From positions 8,618,001 through 8,682,000 of the forward strand of contig CAJQUN010000021.1 of assembly GCA_907163345.1 (NCBI GenBank): a stretch of 64,000 nt of DNA, read 5' to 3'. The notes below the pieces were generated by a model. The model did not search any database and was not told where the DNA came from. It saw nothing but the letters and a program-made list of their open reading frames with translations. Positions 1 to 16,124 of this stretch are shown here, one piece after another (the stretch's first letter is position 1; each line of letters starts with the position of its first letter). The translations under genes and the position numbers were made by a program. This DNA comes from Haberlea rhodopensis. Taxonomy: Eukaryota > Streptophyta > Magnoliopsida > Lamiales > Gesneriaceae.

Positions 1-3000
1 TCACATGGAAATGAAACTAATGAAAAAAAATAAAAAAACGTCTGTAACTGTGAAAATTGTTCAAAAAACAATTTATCAAAAAATCAAAAAACATATGTAA
101 TTTTTGAAATTATCTTAATAATTTCTTCCAACTAAGAAAGTGATGTACTCAAAATAAATACTTGAATATTTGGGTAAATCAAATTTATCAAAAAAAAAAA
201 AACCTATGAAATTCTGAAAATTTCTCAAAACCTTCCTCCAAATAAGAAAATGATGTACTCAAGACTAGATGTTAAAATTCCACAAATTGAATTGGTTTAC
301 AAAGATATATACTCGAATATTCACACAAAAAAGAAATTTGATGTTAAAATTCCACAATTTACAAAGACATTTACTCAAATATTAACACAAAATCTCCTTA
401 CAACTAAGAAAATGATGTACTCAAGGCTTATACTCGAATATTCGCATAAAATCTTCATCCAACAAAGAAAATGATGTACTCAAGATTTGATGTTAAAATT
501 CCACAAACTGAATTTTTTTACAAAGACATTTACTCAAATATTAGCACAAAATCTCCTTACAACTAAGAAAATGATGTACACAAGGCTTATCCTCTAATAT
601 TCGCATAAAATCTTCATCCAACAAAGAAAATGATGTACTTAAGATCTATAACTCGAATATCGCACGAAATCGAAATTTATTAATAAATCAAAAAACGTGC
701 TTAATTGTAAAAACTACTCAAAAATTTATTCCAACCAAGGAAATGATGTACTCAAGACATATACTTGAATGAATATTACGCAAAATAGAAATTTTTCAAA
801 AAAATAAAAAAAACATACGTAATTTTTTAATATATCTTAATAAATTCTTCCATCTAAGAAAATGATATACTCAAAAATATATACTTGAAATTTGGACAAA
901 TCGAAATTTATCAAAAAATAAAAAAAAAACTTGCGAAATTCTGAAAATTTCGCAAAACCTTCTTTCCACATAAAAAAATGGTGTACTAAAAAGACTAGAG
1001 GTTAAAATTCTAATATCTGAATTGCTTTACGAAGACATATACTTAAACATTCACATGGAAATGAAACTGATGAAAAAAAAATAAAAAAAAACGTCTGTAA
1101 CTGTGGAAATTGCTCAAACATTTTTTCTAACAAAAAAAATGTTGTATTCAAAACACGTACACGAATATTCGCATGAAATCAAAATTTCTAAAAAAATCAA
1201 AAACTTACGTAATTTGTGAATTTTCTCAAAATCATCATCCAACCAAGAAAATGTACTCAAGATTTGGTGTTGAAATTCCACAAATAGAATTTGTTTACGA
1301 AGACATATACTCGAATATTCGCACAAAATCTTCTTCAAACAAAGAAAATGATGTCCTATACTCGAATATTCGCACAAAATAGAAATTTATCAAAAAACAA
1401 AAGAACATATGTCATTTGTCAAATTATCTTAATAATTTCTTCCAACTAAGAAAGTGATGTACTCAAAATAAATACTTAAATATTTGGGCAAATCAAAATT
1501 TATCGAAAAAAAAAATCTATGAAATTCTAAAAATTTCTCAAAACCTTCCTCCAAATAAGAAAATGATGTACTCAGGACTAGATGTTAAAATTCCACAAAT
1601 TGAATTGGTATACAAAGATATATACTCGAATATTCAAACAAAAAAGAAATTTGATGTTAAAATTCCACAAACTGAATTTTTTTACGAAGACAGTTACTCA
1701 AATATTAGCACAAAATCTCCTTACAACTAAGAAAATGATGTACACAAGGCTTATCCTCTAATATTCGCATAAAATCTTCATCCAACAAAGAAAATGATAT
1801 ACTTAAGATCTATAACTCGAATATTCGCACGAAATCGAAATTTATTAATAAATCAAAAAACGTGCTTAATTGTAAAAATTGCTCAAAAGTTTCTTCCAAC
1901 CAAGGAAATGATGTACTCAAGACATATACCTGAATGAATATTACGCAAAATAGAAATTTTTCAAAAAATAAAAAAAACATACGTAATTTTTTAATATATC
2001 TTAATAACTTCTTCCATCTAAGAAAATGATATACTCAAAAATATATACTTGAATAATTGGACAAATCGAAATTTATCAAAAAATAAAAAAAAACTTGCGA
2101 AATTCTGAAAATTTCGCAAAACCTTCTTTCCACATAAGAAAATGGTGTACTAAAAAGACTAGATGTTAAAATTCTAATATTTGAATTGCTTTACGAAGAC
2201 ATATACTTAAACATTCACATGGAAATGAAACTAATGAAAAAAAAAATAAAAAAAACGTCTGTAACTGTGGAAATTGCTCAAACACTTTTTCTAACAAAGA
2301 AAATGTTGTATTCAAAACACGTACACGAATATTCGCATAAAATCAAAATTTCTAAAAAAATCAAAAAACTTACCTAATTTGTGAATTTTCTCAAAATCAT
2401 CATCCAACCAAGAAAATATACTCAAGATTTGATGTTGAAATTCCACAAATAGAATTTGTTTACGAAGACATATACTCGAATATTCACACAAAATCTTCTT
2501 CAAACAAAGAAAATGATGTCATATACTCGAATATTCGCATAAAATAGAAATTTATCAAAAAACCAAAAAACATATGTCATTTGTCAAATTATCTTAATAA
2601 TTTCTTCCAACTAAGAAAGTGATGTACTCAAAATAAATACTTGAATATTTGGGCAAATCAAAATTTATCAAAAAAAAAAAACCAATGAAATTCTGAAAAT
2701 TTCTCAAAACCTTCCTCCAAATAAGAAAATGATGTACTCAAGACTAGATGTTAAAATTCCACAAATTGAATTGCTTTACAAAGATATATACTCGAATATT
2801 CACACAAAAAAGAAATTTGATGTTAAAATTCCACAATTTACAAAGACATTTACTCAAATATTAGCACAAAATCTCCTTACAACTAAGAAAATGATGTACT
2901 CAAAGCTTATACTCGAATATTCGCATAAAATCTTCATCCAACAAAGAAAATGATGTATTCAAGATTTGATGTTAAAATTCCACAAACTGAATTTTTTTAC

Positions 3001-6000
3001 AAAGACATTTACTCAAATATTAGCACAAAATCTCCTTACAACTAAGAAAATGATGCACACAAGGCTTATCCTCTAATATTCGCATAAAATCTTCATCCAA
3101 CAAAGAAAATGATGTACTTAAGATCTATAACTCGAATATTCGCACGAAATCGAATTTTTTTAAAAAATCAATAAACCTGCTTAATTGTAAAAATTGCTCA
3201 AAAGTTTCTTCCAACCAAGAAAATGATGTACTCAAGACATATACTTGAATGAATATTCACACAAAAAGAAATTTATCAAAAAATAAAAAAAACATACGTA
3301 ATTTTTGAATAAAACTTAATAACTTCTTCCATCTAAGAAAATGATATACTCAAAAATATATACTTGAATATTTGGACAAATCAAAATTTATCTAAAAATT
3401 TAAAAAAAAACTTCCGAAATTCTGAAAAAATCGCTGAACCTTCTTTCCAAATTAGAAAATGGTGTACAAAAAAGAATAGATGTTAAAATTCTAATATCTG
3501 AATTGCTTTACGAAGACATATACTTAAGCATTCACGCGGAAATGAAACTGATGAGAAAAAAATAAAAAAACGTCTGTAACTGTGAAAATTTCTCAAACAC
3601 TTTTTCTAACAAAGAAAATGATGTATTCAAAACACATACTCAAATATTCGCACGAAATCCAAATTTCTAAAAAATCAAAAGAATTTCGTAATTTGGGAAA
3701 ATTTCTGAAAATCACCTTCCACCCGAGAAAATGTACTCAAGATTTGATGTTAAAATTCCACAAACTGGATTTTTTTACAAAGACATTTACTCAAATATTA
3801 GAACAAAATCTCCTTCCAATTATGAAAATTATGTACTCAAGGCTTATACACGAATGTTCGCACAAAATCTTCATCCAACAAAGAAAATGATGTACTAAAG
3901 ATATATAACTAGAATATTCGCACGAAATCGAAATTTATTAAAAAATCAAAAACGTGCTTAATTGTAAAAATTGATCAAAAGTTTCTTCCAGACAAGAAAA
4001 TGATGTACTCAAGACATATACTTGAATGAATATTTACACAAAATAGAAATTTATCAAAAAATAAAAAAAAACATACAGAATTTTTGAATATATCTTAATA
4101 ACTTCTTCCATCTAAGAAAATGATATACTCAAAAATATATACTTGAATATTTGGACAAATCAAAATTTATCAAAAAATTTAAAAAAAAGTTCCGAAATTC
4201 TGAAAATTTTGCAAAACCTTCTTTCCACATAAGAAAATGGTGTATTAAAAAGACTAGATGTTAAAATTCAAATATCTGAATTGCCATACGAAGACATATA
4301 CTTAAGCATTCACATGGAAATGAAACTAATGAAAAAAAACAGAAAAACGTCTATAACTTTGAAAATTCGCATGAAATCAAAATTTCTAAAAAATTCAAAA
4401 AACTTACGTAATTTGTGAAAATTTGTCAAAATCATCATCCAACCAAGAATGTATTCAAGATTTGATGTTAAAATTCCACAAATAGAATTTGTTTACGAAG
4501 ACATATACTCGAATATTCGCACAAAATCTTCATCCAACAAAGAAAATGATGTCCTATACTCGAATATTCGCACAAAATAGAAATTTATCAAAAAATGAAA
4601 AAACAAAGTTAATTTGTGAAATTATCTTAATAATTTCTTCCAACTAAGAAAGTGATGTACTCAAAATAAATACTTGAATATTTGGGCAAATCAAAATTTA
4701 TCAAAAAATAAAGAAACCTACGAAATTCTGAAAATTTATCAAAACCGTCCTCCAAATAAGAAAATGATGTAATCAAGACTTGATGTTAAAATTCCACAAA
4801 TTGAATTAGTTTACAAAGACATATACTCGAATATTCACACAAAAAAGAAATTTATGAAAAAAAAATAAAAAAATGCCTGTAACTATGAAAATTGCTCAAA
4901 CACTTTTTCCAACAAAGAAAATGATGTATTCAAAACACATAATCAAATATTCGCACGAAATCCAAATTCCTAAAAAATCAAAAGACTTTCTTAATTTGGG
5001 AAAATTTCTGAAAATCACCTTCCAACCGAAAAAATGTACTCAAGATTTGATGTTAAAATTCGACAAAATGAATTTTTTTACAAAGACATTTACTCAAATA
5101 TTAGCAGAAAATCTCCTTACAACTAAGAAAATGATGTACTCAAGGCTTATACTCGAATATTTGCGTAAAATCTTCATCCAACAAAGAAAATGATGTACTA
5201 AAGATCTATAACTCGAATATTCGCACGAAATCGAAATTTATTAAAAAATCAAAAAACGTGCTTAATTGTAAAAATTGCTCAAAAGTTTCTTCCAACCGAG
5301 AAAATGATGTACTCAAGACATATACTTGAATGAATATTCACACAAAATAGAAATTTATCAAAAAAAAAAACATACCTAATTTTTTAATATATCTTAATAA
5401 CTTCTTCCCTTTAAGAAAATGAAATATTCAAAAATATATACTTGAATATTTGGATAAATCGAAATTTATCAAAAAAATTAAAAAAAAAACTTCCGAAATT
5501 TTGAAAATTTCGCAAAACCTTCTTTCCAAATAAGAAAATGGTGTATTAAAAAGACTAGATGTTAAAATTCTAATATCTGAATTGCTTTACGAAGACATAT
5601 ACTTAAGCATGCACACGGAAATGAAACTAATGAAAAAAAATAAAAAAAACGTATGTAGCTGTGAAAACTGCTCAAACACTTTTTCTAACACAGAAAATGA
5701 TGAATTCAAAACACATACTAGAATATTCGCATGAAATCAAAATTTCTAAAAAAATTAAAAAACTTACGTAATTTGTGAAAATTTCTCAAATCATCATCCA
5801 ACCAAGAAAATGTACTCAAGATTTGATGTTAAAATTCCACAAATAGAATTTGTTTACGAAGACATATACTCGAATATTTGCACAAAATAGAAATTTATCA
5901 AAAAATCAAAAATATATGTAATTTGTGAAATTATCTTAATAATTTCTTCCAACTAAGAAAGTGATGTGCTCAAAATAAATACTTGAATATTTGGGCAAAT

Positions 6001-9000
6001 CGAAATTTATAAAAAAATAAAAAAAACCTACGAAATTCTGAAAATTTCTCAAAACCGTCCTCCAAATAAGAAAATTATATACTCAAGACTTGATGTTAAA
6101 ATTCCACAAATTGAATTGGTTTACAAAGACATATACTCGAATATTGACACAAAAAAGAAATTTATGAAAAAAAAAATAGAAAACGCATGTAACTATGAAA
6201 ATTGCTCAAACACTTTTTCCAACAAAGAAAATGATGTATTCAAAACACATAATCAAATATTCGCACGAAATCCAAATTTCTAAAAAATCAAAAGACTTTC
6301 GTAATTTGGGAAAATTTCTTAAAATCACCTTCCAACCGAGAAAATGTACTCAAGATTTGATGTTTAAATTCCACAAACTGATTTTTTTACAAAGACATTT
6401 ACTCAAATATTAGCACAAAATTCCTTGCAACTAAGAAAATGATGTACTCAAGGCTTATACTCGAATATTCGCATAAATCTTCATCCAACAAAGAAAATGA
6501 TGTACTAAAGATCTATAACTTGAATATTTGCACGAAATCGAAATTTATTAAAAAATCAAAAACTTGCTTAATTGTAAAAATTGCTCGAAAGTTTCTTCCA
6601 ACCAATAAAATGATGTACTCAAGACATATACTTGAATGAATATTCACACAAAAATAGAAATTTATCAAAAAATAAAAAAAACATACTTAATTGTTGAATA
6701 TATCTTAATAACTTTTTCCATCTAAGAAAATGATATACTCAAAAATATATACTTTAATATTTGGACAAATCAAAATTTATCAAAAAATTAAAAAAAAAAC
6801 TTCCGAAATTCTGAAAAAATAGCAGAACCTTCTTTCCAAATTAGAAAATGGTGTACTAAAAAGACTAGATGTTAAAATTCTAATATCTGAATTGTTTTAC
6901 GAAGACATATAATACTTAAGCATTCACACGGAAATGAAACTAATGAAAAAAAATAAAAAAACGTATGTAACTGTGAAAATTGCTCAAACACTTTTTCTAA
7001 CAAAGAAAATGATGTATTCAAAACACATACTTGAATATTCGCATTAAATCAAAATTTCTAAAAAAATCAAAAACATAACGTAATTTGTGAAAATTTCTCA
7101 AAATCATCATCCAACCAAGAAATGTATTCAAGATTTGATGTTAAAATTTCACAAATAGAATTTCTTTACGAAGACATATACTTGAATATTCGCACAAAAT
7201 CTTCATCCAACAAATAAAATGATGTTCTATACTCGAATATTCGCACAAAATAGAAATTTATCAAAAAACATATGTAATTTGTGAAATTATCTTAATAATT
7301 TCTTCCAACTAAGAAAGTGATGTACTCAAAATATTCCATAAATTGAATTGGTTTACAAAGAAATATACTCGAATATTCACACAAAAAAGAAATTTATGAA
7401 AAAAAATAAAAAACGCCGTAACTATGAAAATTGCTCAAACACTTTTTCCAACAAAGATAATGATGTATTCAAAACACATAATCAAATATTCGCACGAAAT
7501 CCAAATTTCTAAAAAAATCTAAACTTTCATAATTTTGGAAAATTTCTGAAAATTACCTTCCAACCTAGAAAATGTACTCAAGATTTGATGTTAAAATTCC
7601 ACAAACTGGATTTTTTTACAAAGACATTTACTCAAATATTAGCACAAAATCCCCTTCCAATTAAGAAAATGATGTACTCAAGGCTTATAATCGAATATTC
7701 GCACAAAATCTTCATCCAACAAAGAGAATGATGTACTCAAGATCTATAACTCGAATATTCGCACGAAATCGAAATTTATTAAAAAATCAAAAATGTTCTT
7801 AATTGTAAAAATAGCTCAAAAGTTTCTTCCAACCAAGAAAATGATGTACTCAAGACATATACTTGAATGAATATTCACACAAAATAAAAATTTATCAAAA
7901 AATAAAAAAAACATACAAAATTTTTGAATATATCTTAATAACTTCTTCCATCTAAGAAAATGATATACTCAAAAAAATATATACTTGAATATTTGGACAA
8001 ATAGAAATTTGTCAAAAAATTAAAAAAAAACTTCCGAAAATCTGAAAAAATCGCAAAACCTTCTTTCCAAATAAAAAAATGGTGTACTAAAAAGACTAGA
8101 TGTTAAAATTCTAATATCTGAATTGCTTTACGAAGACATATACTTAAGCATTCACACGGAATGAAACTAATGAAAAAAAATAAAAAAACGTCTGTAACTG
8201 TGAAAATTGCTCAAACACTTTTTCCAACAAAGAAAATGATGTATTCAAAACTCAAACTCGAATATTCGCATGAAATCAAAATTTCTAAAAAATCAAAAAA
8301 CTTACGGAATTTGTGAAAATTTCTCAAAATCATCATCCAACCAGAAAATATACTCAAGATTTGATATTAAAATTCCACAAATAGAATTTTTCAACAAAGA
8401 AAATGATGTCCTATACTCGAATATTCGCACAAAATTGAAATTTATCAAAAAATATATGTAATTTGTGAAATTATCTTAATAATTTCTTCCAGCTAAGAAA
8501 GTGATGTACTCAAAATAAATACTTGAATATTTGGGCAAATCGAAATTTATCAAAAAATAAAAAAACCAACGAAATTCTGAAAATTTCTCAAAACCGTCCT
8601 CCAAATAAGAAAATTATGTACTCAAGACTTGATGTTAAAATTCCACAAATTGAATTTGTTTACAAAGACATATACTCGAATATTCACACAAAAAAGAAAT
8701 TTATCAAAAAAAATAAAAAACGCCTGTAAATATGAAAATTGCTCAAAACACTTTTTCCAACAAAGAAAATGATGTATTCAAAACACATAATAAAATATTA
8801 GCACGAAATCCAAATTTCTAAAAAATCACAAGACTTTCGTAATTTGGGAAAATTTCTGAAAATCACCTTCCAACCGAGAAAATGTACTCAAGATTTGATG
8901 TTAAAATTCCACAAACTGAATTTTTTTACAGACATTTACTCTAATATTAGCACAAAATCTCCTTACAACTAAGAAAATGATGTACTCAAATGAGACTTAT

Positions 9001-12000
9001 GCTCGAATATTCGCATAAAATCTTCTCCAACAAAGAAAATGATGTACTATAGATCTATACTCGAATATTCGCACGAAATCGAAATTTATTAAAAAATCAA
9101 AAACGTGCTTAATTGTAAAAATTGCTCAAAAGTTTCTTCCAACCAAGAAAATGATGTACTCAAGACATATACTTGAATGAATATTCACACAAAATAGAAA
9201 TTTATCAAAAAATAAAAAAAACATACGTAATTTTTGAATATATCTTAATAACTTCTTCCATGTAAGAAAATGTTATACTCAAAAATATATACTTGAATAT
9301 TTGGACAAATTGAAATTTATCAAAAAATTAAAAAAAAAGGTTCCGAAATTCTGAAAATTTCGCAAAACCTTCTTTCCAAATAAGAAAATGGTGTACTAAA
9401 AAGACTAGATGTTAAAATTCTAATATCTGAATTGCCTTACGAAGACATATACTTAAGCATTCACACGGAAATGAAACTAATGAAAAAAAAATAAAAAAAC
9501 GTCTGTAACTGTGAAAATTGCTCAAACACTTTTTCTAACAAAGAAAATGAGGTATTCAAAACACACACTCGAATATTCGCATGAAATCAAAATTTCTAAA
9601 AAATTCAAAAAACTTACGTAATTTTTGAAAATTTCTCAAAATCATCATCCAACCAAGAAAATGTATTCAAGATTTAATGTTAAAATTCCACAAATAGAAT
9701 TTGTTTACGAAGACATATACTCGAATATTCGCACAAAATCTTCATCCAACAAAGAAAATGATGTCATATACTCGAATATTCGCACAAAATAGAAATTTAT
9801 AAAAAAATGAAAAAACATAGTTAATTTGTGAAATTATCTTAATAATTTCTTCGAACTAAGAAAGTGATGTACTCAAAATAAATACTTGAATATTTGGGCT
9901 AATCGAAATTTATCAAAAAATAAAAAAACCAACGAAATTCTGAAAATTTCTCAAAACCGTCCTCCAAATAAGAAAATTATGTACTCAAGACTTGATGTTA
10001 AAATTCCACAAATTGAATTGGTTTACAAAGACATATACTCGAATATTCACACAAAAAAGAAATTTATGAAAAAAATAAAAAACGCCTGTAATTATGAAAA
10101 TTGCTCAAACACTTTTTCCAACAAAGAAAATGATGTATTCAAAACACATAATCAAATATTCGCACGAAATCCAAATTTCTAAAAAATCAAAAGACTTTCG
10201 TAATTTTGGAAAATTTCTGAAAATCACCTTCCAACCGAGAAAATGTACTCAAGATTTGATGCTAAAATTCCACAAACTGAATTTTTTTACAGACATTTAC
10301 TCTAATATTAGCACAAAATCTCCTTACAACTAAGAAAATGATGTACTCAAATGAGGCTTATGCTCGAATATTCGCATAAAATCTTCTCCAACAAACAAAA
10401 TGATGTACTATAGATCTATAACTCGAATATTCGTACGAAATCGAAATTTATTAAAAAATCAAAAACGTGCTTAATTGTAAAAATTGCTCAAAAGTTTCCT
10501 CCAACCAAGAAAATGATGTACTCAAGACATATACTTGAATGAATATTCACACAAAATAGAAATTTATCAAAAAATAAAAAAAACATACGTAATTTTTGAA
10601 TATATCTTAATAACTTCTTCAATCTAAGAAAATGATATACTCAAAAATATATACTTGAATATTCGGACAAATTGAAATTTATCAAAAAATTAAAAAAAAA
10701 GTTCCGAAATTCTGAAAATTTCGCAAAACCTTCTTTCAAAATAAAAAAATTGTTTACTAAAAAGACTAGATGTTAAAATTCTAATATATGAATTGCCTTA
10801 CGAAGACATATACTTAAGCATTCACACGGAAATGAAACTAATGAAAAAAAATATAAAAACGTCTGTAACTGTGAAAATTGCTCAAACACTTTTTCTAACA
10901 AAGATAATGATGTATTCAAAACACATACTCGAATATTCGCATGAAATCAAAATTTATAAAAAAATCAAAAAACTTACGTAATTTGTGAAAATTTCACAAA
11001 ATCATCATCCAACAAAAAAAATGTATTTAAGATTTGATGTTAAAATTCCACAAATAGAATTTGTTTACGAAGACATATACTCGAATATTCGCACATAATA
11101 GAAATTTATCAAAAAATCAAAAACATATGTAATTTGTGAAATTATCTTAATAATTTCTTCCAACTAAGAAAGTGATGTACTCAAAAATAAATACTTGAAT
11201 ATTTGGGCAAATCGAAATTTATCAAAAATAAAAAAAAAACTTACGGAATTCTGAAAATTTCTCAAACCGTCCTCCAAATAAGAAAATGATGTACTCAAAA
11301 CTAGATGTTAAAATTCCATAAATTGAATTTGTTTACAAAGAAATATACTCGAATATTCACACAAAAAAGAAATTTATGAAAAAAAAATAAAAAACGCCCG
11401 TAAATATTTGCTCAAACACTTTTTCCAACAAAGAAAATGATGTATTCAAAACACATAATCAAATATACGCACGAAATCCAAATTTCTAAAAAAATCAAAA
11501 CTCTCGTAATTTTGGAAATTTCAGAAAATCACCTTCCAACCTAGAAAATGTACTCAAGATTTGATGTTAAAATTCCACAAACTGAATTTTTTTTACAAAG
11601 ACATTTACTCAAATATTAGCACAAAATCTCCTTCCAATTAAGAAAATGATGTACTCAAGGCTTATACTTGAATATTCGTACAAATTCTTCATCCAACAAA
11701 GAAAATGATGTAGTAAAGATTTATAACTAGAATATTCGCACGAAATCGAAATTTATTAAAAAATCAAAAATGTGCTTAATTGTAAAAATTACTCAAAAGT
11801 TTCTTCCAGCCAAGAAAATGATGTACTCAAGACATATAATTGAATGAATGTTTACACAAAATAGAAATTTATCAACAAATAAAAAAAAACATACGTAATT
11901 TTTGAATATATCTTAATAACTTCTTCCATCTAAGAAAATGATATACTCAAAAATATATACTTGAATATTTGGACAAATCGAAATTTATCAATAAATTAAA

Positions 12001-12137
12001 AAAAAAGTTCCGAAATTCTGAAAATTTCGCAAAGCCTTCTTTCCGAATAAGAAAATGGTGTACTAAAAAGACTAGTTGTTAAAATTCTAATATCTGAATT
12101 GCTTTACGAAAACATATACTTAAGCATTCACACGGAA
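1..12137. repeat. A+T-rich satellite array, irregular zone (about 1.3-kb units)
   Basis: This stretch is tandem repeat throughout; I see no gene in it. A landmark inside the unit (ATGAAACT following CACACGGAA or a close variant) recurs at 1061, 2225, 3542, 4320, 5621, 6934, 8161, 9471, 10832 and 12138. Spacing is mostly 1.30-1.36 kb, with shorter units at 1061-2224 and 3542-4319. Most units are type B (CAAACACTTTTTCTAAC after the landmark); the one at 8161 is A-like. Each unit consists of sub-repeats marked by a box near AAGAAAATGATGTACTCAA. A+T is roughly three quarters by eye. Copies differ by many substitutions and small indels, so this zone looks older or less homogenised than the next one. 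Confidence 0.9.
3542..4319. repeat. Shortened satellite unit with chimeric junction
   Basis: Landmark spacing is only 778 bp here against about 1310 bp elsewhere. The sub-repeat near 3590-3640 starts like the B block that follows the landmark (TTTCTAACAAAG) but continues, from about 3645, like the block normally found about 0.53 kb further on (ATTCGCACGAAATCC). This is what unequal recombination between two paralogous sub-repeats inside one unit would leave. Confidence 0.7.
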
Positions 12138-13447
12138 ATGAAACTAATGAAAAAAAATAAAAAAACGTCTGTAACTGTGAAAATTGCTCAAACACTTTTT
12201 CTAACAATGAAAATGATGTATTCAAAACACATACTCGAATATTCGCATGAAATCAAAATTTCTAAAAAAATCAAAAAACTTACGTAATTTGTGAAAATTT
12301 CTCAAAATTATCATCCAACCAAGAAAATGTATTCAAGATTTGATGTTAAAATTCCACAAATAGAATTTGTTTACGAAGACATATACTCGAATATTCGCAC
12401 AAAATAGAAATTTATCAAAAAATCAAAAAACATATGTAATTTGTGAAATTATCTTAATAATTTCTTTCAACTAAGAAAGTGATGTACTCAAAATAAATAC
12501 TTGAATATTTGGGCAAATCGAAATTTATCAAAAATAAAAAAAAACCTACGAAATTCTGAAAATTTCTCAAACCGTCCTCCAAATAAGAAAATGATGTACT
12601 CAAAACTAGATGTTAAAATTCCATAAATTGAATTGGTTTACAAAGAAATATACTCGAATATTCACACAAAAAAGAAATATATGAAAAAAAAATAAAAAAC
12701 GCTCGTAAATATGAAAATTGCTCAAACACTTTTTCCAACAAAGAAAATGATGTATTCAAAACACATAATCAAATATACGCACGAAATCCAAATTTCTAAA
12801 AAAATCAAAACTTTCGTAATTTTGGAAATTTCTGAAAATCACCTTCCAACCTAGAAAATGTACTCAAGATTTGATGTTAAAATTCCACAAACTGAATTTT
12901 TTTTACAAAGACATTTACTCAAATATTAGCACAAAATCTAATTCCAATTAAGAAAATGATGTACTCAAGGCTTATACTCGAATATTCGCACAAAATCTTC
13001 ATCCAACAAAGAAAATGATGTACTAAAGATCTATAACTCGAATATTCGCACGAAATCGAAATTTATTAAAAAATCAAAAACGTGCTTAATTGTAAAAATT
13101 GCTCAAAAGTTTCTTCCAACCAAGAGAATGATGTACTCAAGACATATACTTGAATGAATATTCATACAAAATAGAAATTTATCAAAAAATAAAAAAAACA
13201 TACGTAATTTTTGAATATATCTCAATAACTTCTTCCATCTAAGAAAATGATATATTCAAAAATATATACTTGAATATATGGACAAATCAAAATTTATCAA
13301 AAAATTAAAAAACAAAACCTCCAAAATTCTGAAAATTTCGCAAAACCTTCTTTCCAAATAAGAAATGGTGTACTAAAAAGACTAGATGTTAAAATTCTAA
13401 TATCTGAATTGCTTTACGAAGACATATACTTAAGCATTCACACGGAA

Positions 13448-16124
13448 ATGAAACTAATGAAAAAAAATAAAAAAACATCTGTAACGTTGAAAATTGCTCA
13501 AAGACTTTTTCCAACCAAGAAAATGATGTATTCACAACTCATACTCGAATATTCGCATGAAATCAAAATTTCTAAAAAAATCAAAAAACTTACGGAATTT
13601 GTGAAAATTTCTCAAAATCATCATGCAACCAAGAAAATGTATTCAAGATTTGATGTTAAAATTCCACAAATAGAATTTGTTTACGAAGACATATACTCGA
13701 ATATTCGCACAAAATCTTCATCCAACAAAGAAAATGATGTCCTATACTCGAATATTCGCACAAAATAGAAATTTATCAAAAAATCAAAAAACATATGTAA
13801 TTTGTGAAATTATCTTAATAATTTCTTCCAACTAAGAAAATGATGTACTCAAAATAAATAGTTGAATATTTGGCCAAATCGAAATTTATCCAAAAATAAA
13901 AAAAAAACTACGAAATTCTGAAAATTTCTCACACCGTCCTCCAAATAAGAAAATGATGTACTCAAGACTAGATGTTAAAATTCCACAAATTGAATATGTT
14001 TACAAAGACATATACTCGAATATTCACACAAAAAAGAAATGTATGAAAAAAAATAAAAAACGCCCGTAACTATGAAAATTGCTCAAACACTTTTTCCAAC
14101 AAAGAAAATGATGTATTCAAAACACATAATCAAATATTTGCACGAAATCCAAATTCCTAAAAAAAATCAAAAACTTTTGTAATTTGGTAAAATTTCTTAA
14201 AATCACCTTCCAACCTAGAAAATGTACTCAAGATTTGATTCTAAAATTCCACAAACTGAATTTTTTTACAAAGACATTTACTCAAATATTAGCACAAAAT
14301 CTCCTTCCAATTAAGAAAATGATGTACTCAAGGCTTATACTCGAATATTCACACAAATTCTTCATCCAACAAAGAAAATGATGTAGTAAAGATTTATAAC
14401 TAGAATATTCGCACGAAATCGAAATTTATTAAAATATCAAAAACGTGCTTAATTGTAAAAATTGCTCAAAAGTTTCTTCCAGCCAAGAAAATGATGTACT
14501 CAAGACATATAATTGAATGAATATTTACACAAAATAGAAATTTATCAACAAATAAAAAAAAACATACGTAATTTTTGAATATATCTTAATACCTTCTTCC
14601 ATCTAAGAAAATGATATACTCAAAAATATATACTTAAATATTTGGACAAATCAAAATTTATCAATAAATTAAAAAAAAATTTCCAAAATTCTGAAAATTT
14701 CGCAAACCCTTCTTTCCGAATAAGAAAATGGTGTACTAAAAAGACTAGTTGTTAAAATTCTAATATCTGAATTGCTTTACGAAGACATATACTTAAGCAT
14801 TCACACGTAAATGAAACTAATGAAATAAAAATAAAAAAAACGTCTGTAACTGTGAAAATTGCTCAAACACTTTTTCTAACAATGAAAATGATGTATTCAA
14901 AACACATACTCGAATATTCGCATGAAATCAAAATTTCTAAAAAAATCAAAAAACTTACGTAATTTGTGAAAATTTCTCAAAATTATCATCCAACCAAGAA
15001 AATGTATTCAAGATTTGATGTTAAAATTCCACAAATAGAATTTGTTTACGAAGACATATACTCGAATATTCGCACAAAATAGAAATTTATCAAAAAATCA
15101 AAAAACATATGTAATTTGTGAAATTATCTTAATAATTTCTTTCAACTAAGAAAGTGATGTACTCAAAATAAATACTTGAATATTTGGGCAAATCGAAATT
15201 TATCAAAAATAAAAAAAAACCTACGAAATTCTGAAAATTTCTCAAACCGTCCTCCAAATAAGAAAATGATGTACTCAAAACTAGATGTTAAAATTCCATA
15301 AATTGAATTGGTTTACAAAGAAATATACTCGAATATTCACACAAAAAAGAAATATATGAAAAAAAAATAAAAAACGCTCGTAAATATGAAAATTGCTCAA
15401 ACACTTTTTCCAACAAAGAAAATGATGTATTCAAAACACATAATCAAATATACGCACGAAATCCAAATTTCTAAAAAAATCAAAACTTTCGTAATTTTGG
15501 AAATTTCTGAAAATCACCTTCCAACCTAGAAAATGTACTCAAGATTTGATGTTAAAATTCCACAAACTGAATTTTTTTTACAAAGACATTTACTCAAATA
15601 TTAGCACAAAATCTAATTCCAATTAAGAAAATGATGTACTCAAGGCTTATACTCGAATATTCGCACAAAATCTTCATCCAACAAAGAAAATGATGTACTA
15701 AAGATCTATAACTCGAATATTCGCACGAAATCGAAATTTATTAAAAAATCAAAAACGTGCTTAATTGTAAAAATTGCTCAAAAGTTTCTTCCAACCAAGA
15801 GAATGATGTACTCAAGACATATACTTGAATGAATATTCACACAAAATAGAAATTTATCAAAAAATAAAAAAAAACATACGTAATTTTTGAATATATCTCA
15901 ATAACTTCTTCCATCTAAGAAAATGATATATTCAAAAATATATACTTGAATATATGGACAAATCAAAATTTATCAAAAAATTAAAAAACAAAACCTCCGA
16001 AATTCTGAAAATTTCGCAAAACCTTCTTTCCAAATAAGAAAATGGTGTACTAAAAAGACTAGATGTTAAAATTCTAATATCTGAATTGCTTTACGAAGAC
16101 ATATACTTAAGCATTCACACGGAA
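13448..16124. repeat. Higher-order repeat dimer copy 1 (2677 bp)
   Basis: A-B dimer bounded by A landmarks. It has the long form near 13690 (GACATATACTCGAA present), the AACGTTG variant after the landmark and GATTCTAAA near 14238. These markers link it to copy 3 more than to copy 2. Confidence 0.85.
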
